NCBI GenBank assembly: GCA_009702205.1
Contig: WLIM01000020.1
Coordinates: 1-11,817 of the forward strand
DNA length: 11,817 nucleotides
Direction: 5' to 3'
Source of the DNA: Actinomycetota bacterium
GTDB lineage: Bacteria > Actinomycetota > Actinomycetes > Nanopelagicales > Nanopelagicaceae
Numbering within the stretch: position 1 is the stretch's first letter; every line of letters begins with the position of its first letter. A program made the position numbers and the translations under genes. Below are positions 1 to 7,400 of the stretch, piece by piece. The notes beneath the pieces were generated by a model. The model made no database searches. It was not told the DNA's origin and saw only the letters and a list, made by a program, of their open reading frames with translations.

Positions 1-551
1 ACTAGGCGCCCACCAGTTCTAATTACTTCACCAGTGCCAAGTACCGCTTCAAGCCCAAGTATGTAATTTCTAGTTGTTCCATATTTAAGTCCGCGAAGAC
101 CACCGGCGCTGGTCGCAACATTTCCGCCAATAGTTGAAACATTTCTAGATCCGGGATCTGGGATAAAGCGCAATCCCTCTTTTTCGACCAGTTGATCCAG
201 GACCAAATTAGTTACGCCAGGTTGGACTATCGCAATCATTTCGGACTTTGAAACTTCTAGAACTTGGTTCATATTTGTCATGCTCATAACAATGCCGCCA
301 TTTAACGGAACTGTTGCTGCACATAAATTACTTCCGGCTCCGCGCGCAATAATTGGCGTTTTTGTGTCGTGGGCGAATTTAACAATCTTAGAAACTTCCG
401 CAGTATTTCTGGGCGCAACAATTACTTCAGGCAACCCTTCAAACATTGGAGTTGCATCACGGCTATACGCCTGTAGTGAAACGGCATCACTTCGCACAAC
501 ATCGCTGCCAACTAGGGCAGCTAACTTTGCGACTAATTCAGATGATGACAC
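1..551 (-). CDS. FAD-linked oxidase, GlcD/D-lactate dehydrogenase-like, N-terminal part (3' end outside window)
   Basis: The first 183 codons of a flavoprotein oxidoreductase are present; the rest lies beyond base 1. Family members oxidise 2-hydroxy acids such as glycolate or D-lactate using FAD. The visible part is the FAD-binding (PCMH, FAD_binding_4) domain. It shows a pyrophosphate-binding loop RGAGSNLCAATVP at about residues 70-82, QPGV at 110-113, and a long glycine-rich segment at 131-160 containing PDPGSRN, TIGGNVAT and AGGLRGLKYGT. The start is a GTG at 551-549: an in-frame TAA sits two codons upstream (557-555), so nothing longer is possible. The ribosome-binding site is poor, with a GGTGG about 12 nt upstream. 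The gene begins 32 nt after the amidohydrolase stop and could be the last visible gene of that operon. The C-terminal substrate-binding domain is missing, so glycolate, D-lactate and other 2-hydroxy acids cannot be distinguished. The family call is firm; the substrate is not. Confidence 0.88.
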   Translation of the reverse strand, partial: MSSSELVAKLAALVGSDVVRSDAVSLQAYSRDATPMFEGLPEVIVAPRNTAEVSKIVKFAHDTKTPIIARGAGSNLCAATVPLNGGIVMSMTNMNQVLEVSKSEMIAIVQPGVTNLVLDQLVEKEGLRFIPDPGSRNVSTIGGNVATSAGGLRGLKYGTTRNYILGLEAVLGTGEVIRTGGRL

Positions 552-583
552 GGGTTAATTAAACCACCGCTTGGGGCTATTAA

Positions 584-1774
584 TTAGGCAATCTCTTTAA
601 TGATCTTGCCACTCTTGATAATTAAGTCAATCTCCCGCAAGTTTTCCAAATCTTCCAAAGGATTGCCCTTCGTAGCAATGAAATCCCCCGCAAATTTTGG
701 CTTAATCTGTCCCAAGAAATTCTCTTGTTTTAAGAGTAGAGCCGCATTTGAAGTAATTGATTGAAATGACTTAATTGTTGAAAGCCCAGCTTTATTCATA
801 AGAAACAATTCATGCAGCGCTGCAGGAATTCCATCTACCATATCTCCAGGTGGGTAGTCGGTGCCATTAATCAAAGTTATCCCAGCCTTGATTGCATTCT
901 TTGTGCTTTGAAGATGTCGATCACTTACCGCCAAAGCATTTTGTATTGATGCTTCTTCGAAGCCCTTTTCGCGCATCCAGGACTCAGAACGTGTAACACA
1001 AAGTGTTGGGGTTAGAAATGCACCCGCGCCTGCAAGTGCTTCAGCCGTAGAACCGTCAAGACTGTAACCATGTTCAAAACTAGTAACGCCGAGTCTTAGA
1101 GCTTGCATAATTGCTTTCGATTCACCTGCATGTGCAACGACATAAGAATCATGTTCCCTCGCCGCTTTAACAACGCCACTTATTTCTTCATCAGTCATCT
1201 CTGCATCATCTGAACTCTCGCCAGCTTTGGCTAAGCCACCAGTGATAAATATTTTTATATGGTCTGCGCCCGCTTCAAACTCGCCTATTGCTGCTTTATA
1301 AAAGCCATCGAAGTCTTTTGCATAAGAACAACCAGCGCCTTCGCCATGACCCGTAGGAGTAGAGATTGCGCGACCCGCTCCAAAAATTCTTGGGCTCTCA
1401 AACCATCCAACCTTTGCTGCATTTCTAAGAGCTAAATCCACTTGATTCTGCTCGTGCACACATCTGATTGTTGTCATCCCCGCCTTTAAGGCTTCAGCAG
1501 CGCGCTGAGCTGCTCTAAAAGCCGTAATTGCCGGGTTTTCGTGTTCATCCGTTAGAGAAAATGGGAAGACAACAGAAAGATGGGCATGACAGGAAATCAG
1601 GCCAGGAGATAGGAAGCGACCATCGATATCAATTATTTTCTCATTTTTATCGATACTAATTTGAGTTGAATTTGTAATTTCACTTATCAGTCCAAATTTA
1701 TCAACTTTAACGGCCGCATCTTTTCCAATTTCTCCAGTAACGACATCGACAATTTTGGCATTAGTGATCCACAT
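584..1774 (-). CDS. Metal-dependent amidohydrolase (prolidase / imidazolonepropionase-like group)
   Basis: This 396-residue enzyme is of the amidohydrolase superfamily and hydrolyses amide-type bonds with a binuclear metal site. All expected ligands can be read: the HAH metal pair at residues 63 and 65 after PGLISC, a probable carboxylated lysine K174 in HIKIF, H215 in VVAH, H235 in SFEHG, and the catalytic aspartate D306 in NGTDYP. A short beta-sandwich segment flanks the barrel at both ends. The pattern matches the group containing Xaa-Pro and Xaa-Arg/Lys dipeptidases and imidazolonepropionase-like proteins. The ATG directly abuts the stop of the upstream ATPase gene (TAAATG), with a good AAGGGG ribosome-binding site 6 nt upstream at 1781-1786. 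It is therefore surely cotranscribed with the peptide importer. That context favours a cytoplasmic dipeptidase acting on imported peptides, but this is inference; other cyclic or acyl-amino acid amides are possible. No signal peptide is seen. Confidence 0.9.
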   Translation of the reverse strand: MWITNAKIVDVVTGEIGKDAAVKVDKFGLISEITNSTQISIDKNEKIIDIDGRFLSPGLISCHAHLSVVFPFSLTDEHENPAITAFRAAQRAAEALKAGMTTIRCVHEQNQVDLALRNAAKVGWFESPRIFGAGRAISTPTGHGEGAGCSYAKDFDGFYKAAIGEFEAGADHIKIFITGGLAKAGESSDDAEMTDEEISGVVKAAREHDSYVVAHAGESKAIMQALRLGVTSFEHGYSLDGSTAEALAGAGAFLTPTLCVTRSESWMREKGFEEASIQNALAVSDRHLQSTKNAIKAGITLINGTDYPPGDMVDGIPAALHELFLMNKAGLSTIKSFQSITSNAALLLKQENFLGQIKPKFAGDFIATKGNPLEDLENLREIDLIIKSGKIIKEIA

Positions 1775-2755
1775 TTAGCGCCCCTTTATAGTTTCGAGTG
1801 GTACGACGATTTCATTTGAGGTTTGAAGAACACAGGCAACTCCACGCCCATCTTTCAGAGTTCGGATTTCTGGAACGCTACTTTCGCATCCAACTTGAAC
1901 CAATGGACACCTAGGATGGAATCGGCAACCTGCTGGTGGAAATGCTGGATTTGGCACATCCCCAGGGAGGTCGAGCGGCATGTTTGAATTTCCATCTGCC
2001 TTGGGAATTGCTGAAATCAGGGCACGCGTATAAGGATGCGAGGGCTGATTCCAAATTTGCTCCGTCGTGCCAATTTCAACAATTTTTCCTAAGTACATCA
2101 CTGCAATTCGATCTGAAATTTTTCTAACAACAGAGAGATCATGTGAAATGAAAATAACTCCCATTCCAAATTCTTGGACTAGTGAAACAAGTAAATTAGA
2201 AACTTGTGCTTGAGAAGATGTATCAAGAGCTGAAATTGGTTCATCTGCAACTATCGCAGTAGGTGATGCAGCTAGTGCGCGGGCGATAGCTATGCGTTGT
2301 CGCTGGCCGCCGCTGAACTGGTGTGCATATCGATCTAGTGCTGATGCGCCTAAACCAACCTTTTCAAGAAGTTCTGCGCTAATTTTAAGAGCCTCGTTCT
2401 TCGGTTTTCCAGCAACAATTAAACCATCTGCGATTTGATCACCAATTTTGCGCCTTGGATTTATTGAGCCGTAAGGATCTTGAAAAATCATTTGAAGATT
2501 TCTAAGTTCAGTAGGTCTTCCTCGACGATCCAGTGGTTTTACCAAATTTCCGTTAAACCTAATTTCACCTTCAGCTGGTTTTTCTATTCCTACGATTGCT
2601 TTTCCAAGAGAAGACTTACCGCATCCGGATTCACCAACAAGGCCAAGAATTTCACCTGGAGCAAGAGTTAGATCCACTCCAGCAACTGCTCGTAATTTTC
2701 TGCCGTTTCGATGGTATTCGACAGAAAGATTTGAAATCTTTAAAAGCTCGTTCAT
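1775..2755 (-). CDS. dppF: Dipeptide/oligopeptide ABC importer, ATP-binding subunit F
   Basis: This 326-residue cytoplasmic ATPase powers peptide import together with the D subunit. Walker A is GESGCGKS (41-48), the Q-loop glutamine is Q92, the signature is FSGGQRQR (147-154), Walker B is IVADEP (168-173) with catalytic E172, and the H-loop is H205 in ISHD. The C-terminal oligo_HPY region has FHPRCP and four cysteines (C277, C283, C290, C308), as in Opp/Dpp ATPases that bind an iron-sulfur cluster. The frame stays open 40 codons further upstream, to 2875, but that part lies inside the D gene. I chose the ATG at 2755 because its ATGA overlap with the D stop is the usual coupled junction, GGTGAG lies just upstream, and the protein then begins directly with the conserved NBD strand LLKISNLSVEY. 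Dpp versus Opp naming is by similarity; the peptide length preference is unknown. Confidence 0.93.
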   Translation of the reverse strand: MNELLKISNLSVEYHRNGRKLRAVAGVDLTLAPGEILGLVGESGCGKSSLGKAIVGIEKPAEGEIRFNGNLVKPLDRRGRPTELRNLQMIFQDPYGSINPRRKIGDQIADGLIVAGKPKNEALKISAELLEKVGLGASALDRYAHQFSGGQRQRIAIARALAASPTAIVADEPISALDTSSQAQVSNLLVSLVQEFGMGVIFISHDLSVVRKISDRIAVMYLGKIVEIGTTEQIWNQPSHPYTRALISAIPKADGNSNMPLDLPGDVPNPAFPPAGCRFHPRCPLVQVGCESSVPEIRTLKDGRGVACVLQTSNEIVVPLETIKGR

Positions 2756-3720
2756 GAGCTCACCAATGGATTTACTGGGCAAAAAATTCGATGCTTGGTG
2801 GAGATAGAAATTGAAGTTGGAATTTGAGATTCGCAAGATGTTTTGGCATAAGCGCATCGAGGATGAAATGCGCACCCAGATGGAATTTGCCCCAATTCAG
2901 GAGGCATTCCTTCAATTGTGAGAAGTTTCTTTCCCGAAATACTCGAAGTAGGAAGCGCAGAAATCAGACCCTTTGTGTAAGGATGTCTTGGATTCTTAAG
3001 CAAATCAGAAGTTAATCCGGATTCAACTTCGCTACCGGCATACATAATCATAATTCGATCAGTCAGCGAAGATAAAACTCCTAAATCATGAGTAATAACC
3101 ATGACAGCTAGATTTTTCTCGCGCCTCAGTTGGTCTAGCAATCGCAAAATTCCTGCCTGAACGGTTACATCAAGAGCAGTAGTTGGTTCATCTGCAATCA
3201 ATAATTTTGGATCACATGCTAACGCAATTGCAATCGCAATTCTTTGACGCATTCCTCCAGAAAATTGCTTTGGCATCGCCTCAAGAGCAGACGCTGGATC
3301 TGGGATTTTTACAGTATCCAAAAGCTCAAGAGCTTTGAGATGTGCTGACTCTTGGCTAATTTTTTTGTGGTGGCGGATGTGCTCAGTAAGTTGTGTTTCA
3401 ATCTTTATCATTGGATGCAGAGAAGTCATCGGATCTTGGAAGATCATAGCAATCTGGTTTCCACGAATATCTCTATAAGCTCTATTTGTTTGAGCAAGAA
3501 GATCTTTACCACTAAATTTTATAGAACCTGTTGCAAAACCTTTATGTGGGAGCAATCGCATCAAACTGAGTGCAGTCATTGTTTTTCCACTTCCACTCTC
3601 ACCGGCTATGCCAATAATTTCACCTTCATCAAGTGAAAATGAAAGGTTACGAACTGCTTGTGCAGATCCAGATGATGTAGCAAGAGTTACAGTTAAATTC
3701 TCAACGTCTAATAAAGGCAT
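2752..3720 (-). CDS. dppD: Dipeptide/oligopeptide ABC importer, ATP-binding subunit D
   Basis: This is the 322-residue partner ATPase of the importer, expected to form a heterodimer with subunit F on the inner face of the membrane. Walker A is GESGSGKT (40-47), the Q-loop is Q95 in FQDP, the signature is FSGGMRQR (153-160), Walker B is LLIADEP (173-179) with E178, and the H-loop is H211 in ITHD. All catalytic residues are present, so both ATP sites of the D/F pair appear competent. The C-terminal oligo_HPY domain contains HPYTKGLISALP and cysteines at 283, 289, 296 and 314, with spacing close to that in F. The ATG overlaps the upstream permease stop by one base (TAATG), and the TGA overlaps the ATG of F (ATGA), which points to translational coupling along the operon. 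Length and domain layout are normal for the family. Naming as dpp rather than opp is a convention. Confidence 0.93.
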   Translation of the reverse strand: MPLLDVENLTVTLATSSGSAQAVRNLSFSLDEGEIIGIAGESGSGKTMTALSLMRLLPHKGFATGSIKFSGKDLLAQTNRAYRDIRGNQIAMIFQDPMTSLHPMIKIETQLTEHIRHHKKISQESAHLKALELLDTVKIPDPASALEAMPKQFSGGMRQRIAIAIALACDPKLLIADEPTTALDVTVQAGILRLLDQLRREKNLAVMVITHDLGVLSSLTDRIMIMYAGSEVESGLTSDLLKNPRHPYTKGLISALPTSSISGKKLLTIEGMPPELGQIPSGCAFHPRCAYAKTSCESQIPTSISISTKHRIFCPVNPLVSS

Positions 3721-4562
3721 TAGTTTCTCAGCGCCTTTGCAGTTCTTGGATCTAGTGCATCTCTCAAGGTATCTCCAATAAAATTAAAGGCCAGAACAGC
3801 GGTCAAAATAGCAATTCCAGGAAAAATTCCTATCCACCACTTTTCAAAATTATTTGCACCGGCCGAAACCATTGCTCCCCATTCGGCCGAAGGGGGTTGG
3901 GCACCAAGACCAAGGAACGAAAGTCCTGATAGAAGAAGAAGCCCATTACCTGCCTCAAGTGCACCGAGAACTAAAACGGATCCTGAAATATTTGGCCGCA
4001 AGTCAACAAGCAAAGTTCTTCGTGTCGAGGAGCCAAGTAAGCGGCTCGCTGTCACATAGTCCGAGTCTTTAGAACTCAGGATCAAACTTCTAACTAGTCG
4101 AGCATAAGTTGGCCATGCGACCAGCACAACGGCAAGAACTGCATTTCGCAATTGTGGTCCAAGGGCGGCAGAGACTGCCATTGCGAGAATAATTCCAGGG
4201 AAGGCTAAGACAATATCTGCGAATCGCATAAGAGTTGAATCAATCCAGCCACCAAAATATCCAGCTAACCCACCAATGATTGAGCCCACAATGATTGAGA
4301 GAAATACCAATAAAATTGCCAGTGGCAAACTAATTCTTGCGCCGTAAATAATTCGACTAAAAATATCTCTCCCAACAGAATCAGTTCCAAGCCAATGTAA
4401 ATGGTTTGGATTCATTAAAGCATCAGAGTCTTGGGCGAGTGGATCGAAGGGGGCAATGAGCGGTGCAAAGATTGCAAGAATTATCCAAAATGCCAAAATA
4501 CTTATGCCAACTAAGGCCAGTGGCTGGCGCCACGGTGAACCTTTCGAAATTTTCATTTTCAT
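3720..4562 (-). CDS. dppC: Dipeptide/oligopeptide ABC importer, permease subunit C
   Basis: This 280-residue integral membrane subunit forms the translocation pore with permease B. The short N-terminal hydrophilic part (about residues 1-13) precedes TM1 (about 14-36). The conserved extracellular segment LGTDSVGRDIFSR lies at 58-70 and is diagnostic for DppC/OppC. Four or five further hydrophobic segments follow. The EAA-type coupling loop that docks on the ATPases lies at about 168-191 (DYVTASRLLGSS onward). The loop LSFLGLGAQPPSAEWG and the C-terminal GDTLRDALDPR (263-273) are also typical. The start ATG overlaps the permease B stop as ATGA; a second in-frame ATG two codons later would change nothing important. 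The stop overlaps the ATG of subunit D. The start choice is strengthened by these couplings, since only a weak GAG-type ribosome-binding site is visible. Nothing appears damaged. Confidence 0.93.
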   Translation of the reverse strand: MKMKISKGSPWRQPLALVGISILAFWIILAIFAPLIAPFDPLAQDSDALMNPNHLHWLGTDSVGRDIFSRIIYGARISLPLAILLVFLSIIVGSIIGGLAGYFGGWIDSTLMRFADIVLAFPGIILAMAVSAALGPQLRNAVLAVVLVAWPTYARLVRSLILSSKDSDYVTASRLLGSSTRRTLLVDLRPNISGSVLVLGALEAGNGLLLLSGLSFLGLGAQPPSAEWGAMVSAGANNFEKWWIGIFPGIAILTAVLAFNFIGDTLRDALDPRTAKALRN

Positions 4563-5641
4563 TCTGATCTCAAATTTGGATCAATAATACGATAAAGAAA
4601 ATCGACAATTAAGTTCATAATAATAAATACGCCAGCAACAACGATGCTAACTCCCATAATTCCTGGCAAGTCTAAAGCAATTGCACTTTTGAATGCATAC
4701 TGGCCCAACCCTGGCCAAGAAAAAACATTTTCAACTAGAACGGAGCCAGAGAGTAAACCGCCAAATGCAACACCTGCAACTGTAATTATTGAGAGAAGTG
4801 CTGGCCTCAATACATGTCGTTTGATGACCAACCATTCTGGTAGCCCTTTTGCACGTGCACTTCTAACATAGTCATTTCCCAATATTTCTAATACAGATGC
4901 TCTAGTAAAGCGTGTTAGAACTCCGATTGTGTATGTAGCCAAAACAATTGCAGGAAGTGCTAAATGTTTAAGTGCAATCCACGCAATTGAAAATTGCCCA
5001 TGAACAAGAGCATCAATCGTATAAAGACCGGTCAAATGGGTTGGTTCATCGCCACCTGGATCAAGACGGCCCGTCCCGGGAAACCAACCCAGTTTGAAAA
5101 AGAAAATATAGAAAACTACTAAGGAAGTCCAGAACGTTGGCATTGAAACACCAGTAAGGCTAAGAACTCGAATTAGCTGGTCAGGCAACCTATCCCTTGT
5201 CATTGCCGAGAGAATTCCCAAGCTGAAACCAATAATAATTGAAAATATTATGGCAACAAGAGCAATCTCAATCGTTGCAGGGAAATATTCAGCCAAATCT
5301 TCTGAAACTGGGCGACGGCTATGTTGAGAAATTCCTAGGTCACCTTGTAAAACTTTAGAAATATATCGCATGTATTGCTCTGGTACAGGTTTATCTAAGC
5401 CGTATTCTGCGCGCCATCTTGCAACAATTTCGGGGTTGCTCATTGCGCTTTGGCCAAGGTTTACAGCAGCAGGGTCACCAGGAACAACCTGCGTAACTGC
5501 AAAGGCTACAAAAGTAATACCAATCATCATAAGCAGTCCAACTGCAATTCGCTTATAAATAAACTTGGCAAACGAAGAACTAACCTTGGCCGACATATTG
5601 CCGGCCAAGGTTAGATTCTTAGATTTTTTAATTTGTTGCAT
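4559..5641 (-). CDS. dppB: Dipeptide/oligopeptide ABC importer, permease subunit B
   Basis: This membrane permease is the partner of subunit C (360 residues from the chosen start). TM1 is at about residues 32-53, followed by the typical VVPGDPAA, then the DppB-family region YGLDKPVPEQYMRY. The EAA coupling loop is at about 257-280 (NDYVRSARAKGLPEW onward), and the C-terminus carries VDFLYRIIDPN. Three starts are possible. A TTG at 5644 is only one base from the AAGG motif. The ATG at 5641 has that AAGG 4 nt upstream, overlapping the binding-protein stop, and is preferred. An ATG at 5596 would remove a Lys/Ser-rich 15-residue tail not typical of the family, but it lies in the loop of a perfect 12-bp hairpin with no ribosome-binding site. 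The 3' end overlaps permease C as ATGA. The function is secure; the exact N-terminus is not. Confidence 0.92.
   Translation of the reverse strand: MQQIKKSKNLTLAGNMSAKVSSSFAKFIYKRIAVGLLMMIGITFVAFAVTQVVPGDPAAVNLGQSAMSNPEIVARWRAEYGLDKPVPEQYMRYISKVLQGDLGISQHSRRPVSEDLAEYFPATIEIALVAIIFSIIIGFSLGILSAMTRDRLPDQLIRVLSLTGVSMPTFWTSLVVFYIFFFKLGWFPGTGRLDPGGDEPTHLTGLYTIDALVHGQFSIAWIALKHLALPAIVLATYTIGVLTRFTRASVLEILGNDYVRSARAKGLPEWLVIKRHVLRPALLSIITVAGVAFGGLLSGSVLVENVFSWPGLGQYAFKSAIALDLPGIMGVSIVVAGVFIIMNLIVDFLYRIIDPNLRSE
5581..5613 (-). repeat. Perfect 12-bp inverted repeat (hairpin) at the start of permease B
   Basis: The arms taaccttggccg (5581-5592) and cggccaaggtta (5602-5613) are exact reverse complements separated by a 9-nt loop (5593-5601). 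In the minus-strand mRNA the hairpin begins about 28 nt after the permease B ATG at 5641, and about 35 nt after the binding-protein stop. No run of U follows it, so it is not a standard intrinsic terminator. The loop contains an AUG in the permease frame. Likely roles are a barrier to 3' exonucleases that stabilises the binding-protein message, or modulation of permease translation. The structure is seen directly; the role is inference. Confidence 0.8.
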
Positions 5642-5647
5642 CAAACC

Positions 5648-7213
5648 TTACTTAAGTTCAGTTAGGTTGATCTTCCAAATTGGGTTAGAAAGAATTCCCT
5701 TTACGCTCTTTGCAGCTACCAAAACAGATGGTGACTGTAGAAGAGGCATGAGTGGAGAGTTCTTATTTAGTTCAAGTTGGAAGTTGCGATAAAGAGTCGC
5801 GCGCTTTGCAGCGTTGCTTTCTGCGGCAACATCATTAACGATCTTCTCAATTGTTGGATTTGAGCCTGCGGCCCATCCCATACGTAGACCAACCTTTGAA
5901 CCAGGTCCGAAGTTTTCGGAGTAGTTGCTTGAATCTGGCCAGTCTGGACCCCAGAACCAAAGTCCCATTTGTTCTGATCCATCACGGTAAGAAGTAAGAG
6001 CATCTCCAATAGGTGTTGGAGTCAACTTTACATTTATTCCAACTTCTTTTAACTGAGCTGCTACTTTCTGTGCAAGGTCATCAAAAAGGATTCCGTCCCA
6101 TGCGCCGCCACCCCAGTATGTAAGAGGAATTTCTTCGCCTTTGTAGGTTGACTTAGCAAGTGCGGCTTTCGCTTTTGTGACATTGCGCTTAATCGCATCA
6201 GCTTTCTTAAGTGAGCCTTGGAATGCACTTGGAATTACTCCAGCTGCTTGGATTGCTCCAGTTCCGGCGAACTTAACGATTTCATCGTAATTAACTCCAT
6301 AACGAACTGCTTCTTGGAAGTCAGTATTTGAAGTAACTGGTGAAATCTTTGGATTTGCGTTTGTGAATAGGAACCAAACTGTTGTACCCACGCCACCAAC
6401 AACGTTTACATTCTTCATTCCTGAAGCCTGAGTTGGAGATAGGTCTGCTGCAATGTGTGAAACACCCTTTTGAACGTTTAAGCGTTGAACGTTTGGAAGC
6501 ACGTTACGGAATACGATCTTTGAGTATGTTGGCTTTGCACCCCAGTACTTAGGGTTAGCGGTAATTACAACCTCAGTGGTAAGACTGAATTTTGTAAGTG
6601 TGTATGGTCCGCTACCCGCTGAAGTGGTATTCAAGAAAATCTCAGCCTTATCAGAAGCATCTGCGCCGGCTGCGGAAACTGCGCCTTCCTTTGCAGCTAG
6701 CTTACTGTTGATAATTCCAAGAGATGGACTACAAACTATTACTGGAATTGCAGTGTTAGCTTTTTCTGATGTTAGAACAACTGTGTATGCATCTGGAGCT
6801 GTGGCAACAATGCCATCCATTAATGATGCAGGGTTGCCCTTTAGATTCTTCAAGCGCATTAGTGAGAAAACCACATCCTTAGATGTCACCTTTGTGCCAT
6901 CAGAGAACACAGCATTCTTGCGTAACTTATATGTGTAAACCTTTGAATCAGAAGAAGCTTTATAAGAAAGTGCTAAATCTGGAACTGGAGTTGAACCATC
7001 ATCACCTTTGAAAGTCATCAGTGTGCTGTAAACAGCGCGGTCAATCATGTTTCCTGTTGGTTCAAACTCACGGCCTGGGTCAAGAGTCTTTAAGTTGAAA
7101 GTTGTATCAACTACAAGAGTCTTTCCCGCAGCCTGAGCAGGTGCAACTGCCAGGACTGATACTGCAAGCGCAACGCTTGCGCTCACGCCAATAGTCTTTT
7201 TTAGTAGAGACAT
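5648..7213 (-). CDS. dppA: Secreted peptide-binding protein of the ABC importer (SBP family 5)
   Basis: This 521-residue extracellular receptor captures peptides and delivers them to the permeases encoded just downstream. It has a signal peptide with a basic start (MSLLKK), a hydrophobic core at about residues 8-23, and a signal peptidase I site AQA (26-28). No lipobox cysteine follows, which is unusual for a monoderm bacterium. The mature part opens with the family 5 hallmark (TLDPGREFEPTGNMIDRAVYSTL, about residues 43-66). The YTYKLRKNAVFSDGTKVTSKDVVFSL region follows, with a long alpha/beta body of usual length after it. The ATG at 7213 has a purine-rich AAGGGAAG about 11 nt upstream. It is the first gene of the operon, after a 186-nt gap with promoter-like sequence, and its stop is only 6 nt from the permease B start. 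Family 5 also binds nickel, heme and sugars; peptide is the best guess from the D/F ATPase pair and the neighbours. Confidence 0.92.
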   Translation of the reverse strand: MSLLKKTIGVSASVALAVSVLAVAPAQAAGKTLVVDTTFNLKTLDPGREFEPTGNMIDRAVYSTLMTFKGDDGSTPVPDLALSYKASSDSKVYTYKLRKNAVFSDGTKVTSKDVVFSLMRLKNLKGNPASLMDGIVATAPDAYTVVLTSEKANTAIPVIVCSPSLGIINSKLAAKEGAVSAAGADASDKAEIFLNTTSAGSGPYTLTKFSLTTEVVITANPKYWGAKPTYSKIVFRNVLPNVQRLNVQKGVSHIAADLSPTQASGMKNVNVVGGVGTTVWFLFTNANPKISPVTSNTDFQEAVRYGVNYDEIVKFAGTGAIQAAGVIPSAFQGSLKKADAIKRNVTKAKAALAKSTYKGEEIPLTYWGGGAWDGILFDDLAQKVAAQLKEVGINVKLTPTPIGDALTSYRDGSEQMGLWFWGPDWPDSSNYSENFGPGSKVGLRMGWAAGSNPTIEKIVNDVAAESNAAKRATLYRNFQLELNKNSPLMPLLQSPSVLVAAKSVKGILSNPIWKINLTELK

Positions 7214-7400
7214 TATTTGGATTTCTTCCCTTCAGATTTCAGCAATCCTGTTCTGGGACAGGCCTGCCTACATGTGTGCGTGAGCCTAGCAATGCACCAT
7301 CGCATAAGGAAGATTTTGGCAAGAAAGATTTATTAACTTTAGGTAACGGACAGATATACGTGTAACTACAGAGTTTGTTTGAAGATGAACAGAGGAAAGG
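7214..7400 (-). promoter_or_regulatory. Intergenic region ahead of the peptide importer operon, candidate promoter and operator
   Basis: This is the longest gene-free stretch in the window. On the minus strand it contains TGCTAGGCT at 7291-7283, which fits an extended -10 (TGnTAnnnT). The -35 region 17 nt upstream (TTCCTT, 7311-7306) is poor. If used, transcription would begin near 7276 and give a leader of about 60 nt. Within that leader are CAGGCCTG (7259-7266, palindrome) and the overlapping inverted repeat CCTGT/ACAGG (7247-7251 and 7258-7262, 6-nt loop), which could be an operator or a small hairpin. At the upstream edge, ggctatttagcc (7399-7410) forms a short inverted repeat over the stop codon of the preceding gene, followed on the minus strand by only TTT. 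That is at best a weak terminator. No riboswitch was recognised. Confidence 0.4.

Noticed and set aside
552..583. Repeated TTAATTA words between amidohydrolase and FAD oxidase
   Set aside because: They are short self-complementary AT words in a 32-nt gap, expected by chance; no stable stem with the intervening bases.
2756..2875. 40-codon N-terminal extension of the F ATPase
   Set aside because: It overlaps the D subunit coding region. The ATGA junction at 2755 and the standard NBD start leave no reason for the longer form.
6576..6938. Plus-strand open frame (120 codons) opposite the binding protein
   Set aside because: It is antisense to a well-supported gene and shows no domain or ribosome-binding site.
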